A DNA stretch of 13,095 bases from Bacteroidota bacterium (GTDB lineage Bacteria; Bacteroidota; Bacteroidia; Flavobacteriales; Flavobacteriaceae), in assembly GCA_018656255.1 (NCBI GenBank), contig JABHYI010000232.1, positions 1 through 13,095 on the forward strand, written 5' to 3'. The notes beneath the pieces are model-generated. The model was given only the letters and a program-made list of their open reading frames with translations. It made no database searches and was not told the DNA's origin. Made by a program: the position numbers and the translations under genes. Positions 6,922-13,095 of the stretch are shown one piece after another; position 1 is the first letter of the stretch; each line of letters starts with the position of its first letter.

Positions 6922-8910
6922 ATGAGAAAAATAATATTTTTTGCTTTAGTACTTACGTCATTTATTAGTCAATCCAATGCGCAAGGTTTTTTAGATCCTG
7001 TTACCTGGGATGTGAGTTTAGAAAAAAACAGTGGTGATCTATACACCATAACTATGGAGGCTGTTTTAGAAGAAAAATGGCATTTATACAGCCAAGTGGA
7101 GCCAGAAATGGGGCCGGATGAAATTGGCCCAATTGCTACAGAATTTAGTTACAATACAAGTGATACTAGTTTTGTTTTAGTGGGTGAGACCATAGAGCCA
7201 GTGGTGGCTCCTTTTTATGACCCTATATTTGAGATGGATATTATTTTCTTTGATAATTATGCTGTGTTCACTCAGCAAATCAAGGTTATAAACCCAGACA
7301 AGTTAGAAATTGAAGTAGATATTTACTATTCTGTGTGTGATGATAAGCAGTGTTTGCCTCCAGAGAGTAAGATTTTTAAAATTGGTTTAAATGATAAGAA
7401 AGCTGCTGCCCAGGTAGCAAATATCACTCAAGAAGATCTTGATAAATCAGCAAAATTATCGATTCCTTTAAAAGGAATGGAAAAGTACCAAACACAAGAT
7501 CAAGAAGGTAAATCATTTTTGACTATATTCTTTTTAGGTTTTATAGGTGGGCTTATAGCTCTGTTAACACCGTGCGTGTTCCCTATGATACCTTTAACCG
7601 TTTCATTTTTCACAAAGAGTGCCAAAAACAAAAAAATAGGGATGCGTAACGCCATTTTATATGGTTTTTTCATATTTGGAATTTATGTACTACTTAGTTT
7701 GCCATTCCATCTTTTAGACTCTTTAGACCCAGAGATATTAAATAATATTTCAACAAACGTTGCGCTTAATGTTATCTTTTTTATCATTTTTATTGCCTTT
7801 GCTTTTTCGTTTTTTGGATACTATGAAATTACATTGCCACAGTCTTGGAGTAATAAAATGGATGATAAAGCCAACAGCATAGGAGGGATCATCGGTATTT
7901 TCTTTATGGCCCTTACACTTGCCATTGTTTCTTTTTCATGCACAGGGCCTATTTTAGGCTCTTTATTGGGAGGCTCTTTATCTAGTGATGGAGGCGCCAT
8001 GCAGTTATCTATGGGTATGGGAGGTTTTGGTTTGGCCTTGGCGTTACCCTTTGCATTATTTGCACTGTTTCCAAATTGGCTAAATACACTGCCAAAGAGT
8101 GGTGGTTGGTTAAACACAGTAAAGGTTGTTCTTGGTTTTGTTGAATTAGCGCTGGCATTTAAGTTTCTATCAAACGCAGATCTTGTAGAACACTGGGGAT
8201 TACTAAAAAGAGAAATTTTTATTGCCATTTGGGTAATTTGTGCCCTTGGTCTTGCGCTTTATTTGTTTGGTTTTATTAGGTTTCCACATGATGGCCCAAA
8301 AAAGAAGAAACTTCCTTTGGGTAATATCATTGTAGGTGTTGCTAGTATTTCTTTCTTTTTATATTTACTACCAGGACTTACAAATACTAAGTATTCAAAC
8401 CTAAAGCTACTCAGTGGTTTCCCTCCACCTATGTTTTATAGTCTTTACGAGAGAGATCTAGGAATTACAGGATTTAAAGACTTTTATGATGGTCTTGCAG
8501 AGGCAGAAAAAGCTGGTAAACCTATCATGATAGACTTTACAGGATGGGCCTGCGTAAATTGCCGTAAAATGGAAGAGCAGGTTTGGACACGTGATGATAT
8601 TTATTCTGTTATTACGGATGATTACATTTTGGTTTCTCTGTATGTTGATGATAGGAAAAAACTAGACAGTGACAACACATTTAATTTTTTAAAGCCAACA
8701 GGGGGTACCAAGGCAATAAAAACAGTGGGTGATAAGTGGGCTACCTTCCAGACTGTCAATTTCAAAAATAATTCTCAACCTTATTATATTTTAATAGATA
8801 CAGACTTTAACCTATTAAATAAACCTTTAGGATACACTCCAGATGCAGATGCATATTTAGAGTGGCTACAACAAGGACTTAACACTTTCTCTGAGAACAA
8901 TAAAAATTAA
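6922..8910 (+). CDS. dsbD: DsbD-type thiol:disulfide interchange protein (protein-disulfide reductase)
   Basis: DsbD passes electrons from cytoplasmic thioredoxin across the inner membrane to periplasmic or extracytoplasmic thiol proteins, including those of cytochrome c maturation. All three modules are present. Numbering from the preferred ATG at 6922 (662 residues): a signal peptide ending near SQSNAQ; an N-terminal DsbD-alpha-like domain with CDDKQCLPP (Cys139, Cys144); a membrane domain of about eight helices from about 200 to 485 with TPCVFPM (Cys218) and SFSCTGP (Cys340); and a C-terminal thioredoxin-like domain with GWACVNC (Cys544, Cys547). All six redox cysteines of E. coli DsbD have counterparts. 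An upstream in-frame ATG at 6907 overlaps the tilS end, but MRKIIFFALVLTSF is the natural signal-peptide start. It ends the cluster with FMN reductase, pabB and tilS. Confidence 0.93.
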   Translation: MRKIIFFALVLTSFISQSNAQGFLDPVTWDVSLEKNSGDLYTITMEAVLEEKWHLYSQVEPEMGPDEIGPIATEFSYNTSDTSFVLVGETIEPVVAPFYDPIFEMDIIFFDNYAVFTQQIKVINPDKLEIEVDIYYSVCDDKQCLPPESKIFKIGLNDKKAAAQVANITQEDLDKSAKLSIPLKGMEKYQTQDQEGKSFLTIFFLGFIGGLIALLTPCVFPMIPLTVSFFTKSAKNKKIGMRNAILYGFFIFGIYVLLSLPFHLLDSLDPEILNNISTNVALNVIFFIIFIAFAFSFFGYYEITLPQSWSNKMDDKANSIGGIIGIFFMALTLAIVSFSCTGPILGSLLGGSLSSDGGAMQLSMGMGGFGLALALPFALFALFPNWLNTLPKSGGWLNTVKVVLGFVELALAFKFLSNADLVEHWGLLKREIFIAIWVICALGLALYLFGFIRFPHDGPKKKKLPLGNIIVGVASISFFLYLLPGLTNTKYSNLKLLSGFPPPMFYSLYERDLGITGFKDFYDGLAEAEKAGKPIMIDFTGWACVNCRKMEEQVWTRDDIYSVITDDYILVSLYVDDRKKLDSDNTFNFLKPTGGTKAIKTVGDKWATFQTVNFKNNSQPYYILIDTDFNLLNKPLGYTPDADAYLEWLQQGLNTFSENNKN

Positions 8911-8937
8911 ATAGATATTTTTTTTACAATCTATTTA
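8908..8937 (+). terminator. weak hairpin after dsbD
   Basis: A 9-bp all-but-one AT stem TAAATAGAT/ATCTATTTA (8908-8916 and 8929-8937) overlaps the dsbD stop and has a T-rich 12-base loop. It lacks a downstream T run, so termination here is uncertain. Confidence 0.3.
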
Positions 8938-8951
8938 GTTTAATGCCTTTG
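8921..8951 (+). promoter_or_regulatory. candidate promoter of the membrane regulator gene
   Basis: TTTT (8921-8924), a 19-bp spacer and TGCCTTTG (8944-8951) resemble TTTG-N19-TAnnTTTG with one mismatch in each box. A start of transcription near 8957 would leave about 40 bases before the ATG pair at 8996/8999, which supports those starts over the earlier ATG at 8966. Confidence 0.35.
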
Positions 8952-8995
8952 TTGTACTATATATTATGGTATTTTTATCAAATATTTACTACAAC

Positions 8996-11806
8996 ATGAT
9001 GCGTATACTCTACATTGTTTTTTTTGTTTTTTGTTTTTACACTACAACAACTCTTTCACAAGAGCTACCTCCAATTACAAATTATTCTACAGAGGTGTAT
9101 AAGGCAGGAACCCAGAATTGGTCTATTACAGAATCTGCCAATAATTTTATATATGTTGCTAATAATGAAGGACTTCTGGAGTATAACGGGTCTTATTGGT
9201 TGTTGCATCCCTCTCCTAATAATACAATTGTTCGTTCTGTTTGTGCTGTGGGAAATAAAATTTATAGCGGTAGTTATATGGAATTTGGTTACTGGCAGCC
9301 AGGTCCAGATGGTAAACAAAAATACAACTCACTTACTACAACATTAAATATTAACCTTATCGAAGATGAACAGTTTTGGAGTATTACTCCTTATAACAAA
9401 TGGATCTTATTCCAATCTTTGAGCAGAATATATATATACAACACAGAAGATAGCACTGTTAAAGTCATTGATACAGACAATACGATACAAAAGCTATTTA
9501 AGGTGGGCCAAGAAATTTATTTTTTTGTGATAAATAGAGGTTTGTTTACTATTGAAAATGGAATTAAAAAGAAATTATTTGACGCAAAAGAATTCAATAA
9601 TGATATTGTAGTACAAATCTTATCTGTAAATAACAAAACACTTGCTGTTACTCAAAACAGTGGTGTTTTTCATTTGGACGCCACCAGGGTTAAGCCTTGG
9701 CCAATTTCTGTGGCTAAAGATATCAAGCAGGCTAGTATATATACAGCCCTTGCCCTTAAAGATGGAACCCTGTTACTAGGTACTATTGGTAGTGGTATTA
9801 TTCATCTATCAGCCACCGGAGAACAGCTTTTTAATATTAACAGATTTAATGGTCTTGGAGATAACACAGCCTTATCTCTTTATGAGGATCACAATAGCAA
9901 TCTATGGGTTGGGCTAGATAATGGTCTAGATTGTGTAAATCTTACATCTCCGTATTTAAGTTATACAGATAGAAAAGGTACCCTTGGTACCACCTATGCT
10001 TCTATAATTTTTGAGAACAATCTGTATTTAGGAACAAATCAAGGGCTGTTTTATAAGCCTTTGGATACAGACACTTCTTTTAAACTAATACGAGGAACAG
10101 AGGGCCAGGTTTGGTGTCTTGAGCAGATTAACAATACCTTGTTTTGTGGTCATAACACAGGTACATTTCAAATAGATGGCTCCAAAGCAAGTATTATAGC
10201 CAATGAGATGGGAACTTGGTCTATTAAGTCAATACCTGGAGAAAATAAAGACATCTTGATTCAAGGAAATTACAATGGTTTAAACATAATTGAAAAGAAA
10301 AATGGTGTTTGGAGTTTTAAAAATAAAGTTGAAGGCTTTGATATTTCTTCAAGATATTTTGAGTTTTCCTCAGACACTACTATTTTGGTTAGTCATGAGT
10401 ATAAAGGCGTCTATACATTAGCCCTTGATTTAGGATATACCAATGTTAGTAATGTTAAAAAACACACCTCTGTCACTAAAGGCTCAAACTCTAGTATAGC
10501 AAAATTTTACGACCGCCTTTTATACGCAAACGAAGAGGGTGTTTATTTCTTAGATACCAAAACAGATACGTTTTTAAAGGAAGAGACTTTGAGCACTATT
10601 TTTTCTAAAGAATCATACGTATCTGGTAAACTAGAGACCAATGTCTCAGAAATGTTATGGTTTTTTACCAAAGACGGTATAACCCATATAACCAAAGAAC
10701 CCTTTACAGATTCTTATATCATTAAAACAATGCAAATTCCAATCTCTCTTCGTAAACAGAAGAAGGGATTTGAGAATATTTCAAGAATAAACTCACAACA
10801 ATTTCTCTCTGGGACTTCAAATGGCTACTTTTTAATAAACACAAAAGATACCCCTGAGAAACGCTACGATGTTCATCTAAATGCGGTATACGTTGGCCAG
10901 AGTAAACAAGAAGCTGCACTTATTAATAAAGATCAGCGCTTGTTTAAAGCTAGTGATAATTGCATTGTGTTTAAATACTCTGTTCCTGAGTATGATACCT
11001 ATAAGATTTCAGAATTTCAATACCTTCTAGAGAGTGATTCAAATACCTCTTGGAGTGATTGGAGCACAAACGCTAGTGTTTCTTTTGATAATTTAAGTTA
11101 TGGAGATTATACCTTTCGTTTAAAGGCACGTGTAAATAATACCTTGCAAGAGAGTGAGGCTCAGTATTCCTTTACTATAGAAAGGCCTTGGTACTTTTCT
11201 TTGCTTTCAATTACATTATATGTTATAGCGTTTATTTTCTTTTTCATACTTGTAAACGCATGGTATAAAAGAGGGTATAGGTTAGAAAAGGATAGAATTC
11301 TAGAAAAAAGCAGTAGAGAGATTGCTTTAAAGGAGCTTGAGGCCCAAAAAGAAATCATTCAATTAAAGAACGAAAAACTACAACAAGACATTGAAGCTAG
11401 AAATAGAGAACTAGCGGTATCTACCATGAGTATGATAAAGAAGAACAATGTGTTAAATGATTTCAAAGAAGAGCTTTTAAAGTTTTCTGAAATAGAAACG
11501 GTAGCCCCATTAGTTAAAAAGATTAATAAATCCTTGAATGATAAAGATGATTGGGAGTTCTTTGAGGAGGCATTTAACCATGCAGATAAGGATTTCTTTA
11601 AGAAAGTTAAAGATATACACCCAAATCTAACGGCAAATGATTTGCGGTTTTGCGTTTATTTAAGGCTAAATCTATCATCCAAAGAGATTGCTCCATTGCT
11701 TAACATCTCCCACAGAAGCGTTGAAATTAAAAGATACAGATTGCGTAAAAAAATTAACCTAGATCATAAAGTCAACCTAAACAACTACTTTATAGATTTA
11801 AAATAG
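8996..11806 (+). CDS. membrane-spanning propeller/Y_Y_Y sensor with cytoplasmic LuxR-like HTH
   Basis: This 936-residue protein looks like a one-component transmembrane transcription regulator. A signal peptide (MRILYIVFFVFCFYTTTTLS, preceded by one extra Met) leads to a large periplasmic beta-propeller with two-component-regulator propeller repeats, such as FIYVANNEGLLEYNG near 51-65 and NLWVGLDNGLDCVNL near 300-315. Next come a triple-tyrosine (Y_Y_Y) domain near 669-728 (ending SFTIERPWYFS), one membrane helix near 736-757, a long charged coiled coil to about 835, and a C-terminal HTH near 878-936 (LTANDLRFCVYLRLNLSSKEI...RSVEIKRYRLRKK). It has no histidine kinase or receiver domain, unlike hybrid two-component systems with the same propeller. 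It lies directly before a susC-like gene, so control of that uptake locus by a periplasmic glycan or oligomer is likely but inferred. An earlier in-frame ATG at 8966 adds ten residues and would weaken the signal peptide. Confidence 0.88.
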   Translation: MMRILYIVFFVFCFYTTTTLSQELPPITNYSTEVYKAGTQNWSITESANNFIYVANNEGLLEYNGSYWLLHPSPNNTIVRSVCAVGNKIYSGSYMEFGYWQPGPDGKQKYNSLTTTLNINLIEDEQFWSITPYNKWILFQSLSRIYIYNTEDSTVKVIDTDNTIQKLFKVGQEIYFFVINRGLFTIENGIKKKLFDAKEFNNDIVVQILSVNNKTLAVTQNSGVFHLDATRVKPWPISVAKDIKQASIYTALALKDGTLLLGTIGSGIIHLSATGEQLFNINRFNGLGDNTALSLYEDHNSNLWVGLDNGLDCVNLTSPYLSYTDRKGTLGTTYASIIFENNLYLGTNQGLFYKPLDTDTSFKLIRGTEGQVWCLEQINNTLFCGHNTGTFQIDGSKASIIANEMGTWSIKSIPGENKDILIQGNYNGLNIIEKKNGVWSFKNKVEGFDISSRYFEFSSDTTILVSHEYKGVYTLALDLGYTNVSNVKKHTSVTKGSNSSIAKFYDRLLYANEEGVYFLDTKTDTFLKEETLSTIFSKESYVSGKLETNVSEMLWFFTKDGITHITKEPFTDSYIIKTMQIPISLRKQKKGFENISRINSQQFLSGTSNGYFLINTKDTPEKRYDVHLNAVYVGQSKQEAALINKDQRLFKASDNCIVFKYSVPEYDTYKISEFQYLLESDSNTSWSDWSTNASVSFDNLSYGDYTFRLKARVNNTLQESEAQYSFTIERPWYFSLLSITLYVIAFIFFFILVNAWYKRGYRLEKDRILEKSSREIALKELEAQKEIIQLKNEKLQQDIEARNRELAVSTMSMIKKNNVLNDFKEELLKFSEIETVAPLVKKINKSLNDKDDWEFFEEAFNHADKDFFKKVKDIHPNLTANDLRFCVYLRLNLSSKEIAPLLNISHRSVEIKRYRLRKKINLDHKVNLNNYFIDLK

Positions 11807-12037
11807 ATACAACATCCCATTTTCAACTTACAACATTACCACAACATTTGTTTTAAAGAGCCTATTTATGGTAGTTACTGCTATTTACTCTACAATACAA
11901 ACATTATATATTTACGGGGCTTTTATTGCTATATTATTAATTTATACCCCATGTATTTATGATGTATGTTTTTTGTATAGGTTGAAATTAAGGAAATGTT
12001 AGTTTTCTATACGTATCTTGTACCAAAATTATATTGA
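11807..12037. other. 231-bp AT-rich intergenic control region before the susC-like gene
   Basis: The region carries the ACAACAT repeats in its left part and, at 11913-11955, an imperfect inverted repeat TACGGGG / CCCC-AT-GTA around a 27-base AT-rich centre. No strong terminator for the regulator gene is visible. No site matches TTTG-N19-TAnnTTTG well; the best -7-like words, TAGTTTTC (12000-12007) and TATGTTTT (11965-11972), lack a properly spaced -33 box, which would fit a promoter that needs an activator. Confidence 0.4.
11809..11847. repeat. three ACAACAT direct repeats, candidate operator
   Basis: ACAACAT occurs at 11809-11815, 11830-11836 and 11841-11847, at start-to-start distances of 21 and 11 bases, about two turns and one turn of the helix. 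A degenerate copy ACAAACAT lies at 11897-11904. The array sits just after the regulator's stop and about 190-230 bases before the susC-like ATG. Single copies also occur elsewhere (800-806 within the PLP-enzyme gene, 8991-8997 at the regulator's own start), so the word alone is not specific. Confidence 0.35.
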
Positions 12038-13095
12038 ATGAAACACATTAGTATTTTTGTTGCTGTATTTTGTTTTTGCTTTGTGGCGAGTGCCCAAAAC
12101 TTTTCATTATCAGGAACAGTAGTAGATCAAGACCAAAACATACCCTTATTAGGTGCTACCGTTTTGGTAAAAGGAACTCAAAACGGTGTCACCACAGATT
12201 TTGATGGAAATTTTAAAATTGATGAAGTCTCAGTTAATGACATATTAGTAGTGTCATACGTTGGCTTTGTAAGTTCAGAAATGCGCATCACATCTCAAGA
12301 CAACGTTACAATTTCGTTAACTCCAGATGTAGACTCCCTAGAGGAAGTTTTAATTGTAGGTTACGGTACACAGCGTAAGAAAGAAATTACTGGTGCTGTA
12401 TCTGTAATATCTAGCGAAACTATTGAGGATTTAAAACCAACTAGAATCGAGCAAGCCCTTCAGGGTCAAGTTGCTGGGGTGCAAATTACCCCGAGCTCTG
12501 GTGCTCCTGGTAGTGGGTTAGATATTAAAATTCGTGGTATTTCCACCAATAAAGATAGTAGGCCTTTAATACTTCTGGATGGTAACGTAATTGAAGATTT
12601 AAGTGTTGTAAACCCTTCAGATATAGAATCCATCAATGTATTGAAAGATGCAACAGCTGGTATATATGGTGTAAGAGCCGCCAACGGTGTTATTTTAATA
12701 ACAACAAAAAGTGGTAGTTATGACTCAGATATTAAATTTGATTTTAAATCTTACTACGGTATCCAAGAAACCACGCGTAAAATTCCTGTTTTAAACGCTA
12801 CAGAATATGCTGGTCTTGTAAACGAGGCAAGGATCAATAATGGTGAAGCGCCACTTTTCAATAATGTTGGCTCTTTAGGTCAAGGTACAAATTGGCAGAA
12901 TGAAGTTTTTGAATCGGCTCCTATATCTAATGCAGATATTACCGTTTCTGGTGGTACAGAAAATGGACGTACCTCTTTTAGTGCTTCCTACTTAACACAA
13001 GATGGTATTGTTGGTGGTGACAAAGCAAACTTCAATCGTTTTACTTCTAGGTTAAGCCATGATAGAAAAATTCTAAAGAAAATTGAGTTTAACTC
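12038..13095 (+). CDS. SusC/RagA-family TonB-dependent outer membrane transporter (5' part, runs off right edge)
   Basis: The first 352 codons of a gene that is normally about 1,000 codons long are present and the frame is open to the end of the window. A signal peptide (cut probably after VASA, residue 19) is followed by a carboxypeptidase-regulatory-like domain at about 22-95 (LSGTVVDQ, LLGATVLVKGTQNGVTTDFDG, SYVGF). The TonB-box-like EEVLIVGYGTQ is at 102-112. The plug domain follows at about 115-225, with IEQALQGQVAGVQI, IKIRGIS, LILLDG and the signature INVLKDATAGIYGVRAANGVILITTKSG, and then the first barrel strands. Such proteins import oligosaccharides or peptides together with a SusD-like lipoprotein, which would be expected just beyond the window. 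The substrate cannot be read from this part. The ATG at 12038 fits the signal peptide. Confidence 0.95.
   Translation, partial: MKHISIFVAVFCFCFVASAQNFSLSGTVVDQDQNIPLLGATVLVKGTQNGVTTDFDGNFKIDEVSVNDILVVSYVGFVSSEMRITSQDNVTISLTPDVDSLEEVLIVGYGTQRKKEITGAVSVISSETIEDLKPTRIEQALQGQVAGVQITPSSGAPGSGLDIKIRGISTNKDSRPLILLDGNVIEDLSVVNPSDIESINVLKDATAGIYGVRAANGVILITTKSGSYDSDIKFDFKSYYGIQETTRKIPVLNATEYAGLVNEARINNGEAPLFNNVGSLGQGTNWQNEVFESAPISNADITVSGGTENGRTSFSASYLTQDGIVGGDKANFNRFTSRLSHDRKILKKIEFN

Noticed and set aside
7821..8228. Minus-strand open frame of 135 codons
   Set aside because: It is antisense to the DsbD membrane domain; long shadows are common opposite hydrophobic helices.
9015..9347. Plus-strand open frame of 110 codons in another frame
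   Set aside because: It lies inside the signal peptide and first propeller repeats of the membrane regulator, whose own frame is well supported.
12466..12684. Minus-strand open frame of 72 codons
   Set aside because: It is antisense to the conserved SusC plug domain.
1..13095. Mobile elements, CRISPR arrays, tRNA or rRNA genes, phage attachment sites
   Set aside because: No transposase or integrase frames, regularly spaced repeats or cloverleaf-type sequences were seen by reading; genes are intact and compactly arranged.

Overview
The window looks like a chromosomal segment of a marine-type Bacteroidetes, most likely a member of the Flavobacteriaceae. The evidence is high AT content, A-rich leaders without clear Shine-Dalgarno sites, several TTTG-N19..21-TAnnTTTG promoter-like sites, a SusC/RagA-type TonB-dependent transporter, and a propeller/triple-tyrosine/HTH membrane regulator. 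The genus assignment is inference.

Left part (1-2041): a PLP enzyme of the Cys/Met-metabolism family (minus strand) is divergently arranged with an Lrp/AsnC-type regulator (plus strand). They share a 178-bp AT-rich control region that holds a promoter for the enzyme and small perfect palindromes that could be operators. The enzyme gene ends in a 42-bp perfect palindrome that should terminate transcription. Left of it is an open minus-strand stretch that may be the start of another gene.

Centre (2197-8910): lpdA (dihydrolipoyl dehydrogenase) stands alone with its own promoter and a strong composite terminator. Then follows a compact plus-strand cluster: an NAD(P)H-dependent FMN reductase-like flavoprotein, pabB (para-aminobenzoate branch of folate synthesis), tilS (tRNA-Ile lysidine synthetase) and a full-length DsbD-type thiol:disulfide interchange protein. 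Genes overlap or nearly touch at two of the three junctions, so they are probably one operon of unrelated housekeeping functions. Two of them start with GTG.

Right part (8966-13095): a 936-residue single-pass membrane sensor (periplasmic beta-propeller, Y_Y_Y domain, TM helix, coiled coil, LuxR-like HTH) is followed, 231 bp later, by the first 352 codons of a susC-like gene. The layout suggests that the sensor detects a periplasmic ligand and controls the SusC/D-type uptake locus that starts here. The intergenic region carries three ACAACAT direct repeats at helical-turn spacing, a candidate operator. No mobile elements, CRISPR arrays, tRNA or rRNA genes were seen. Most of the window is ordinary core genome; the sensor/SusC pair is the most accessory-like part.
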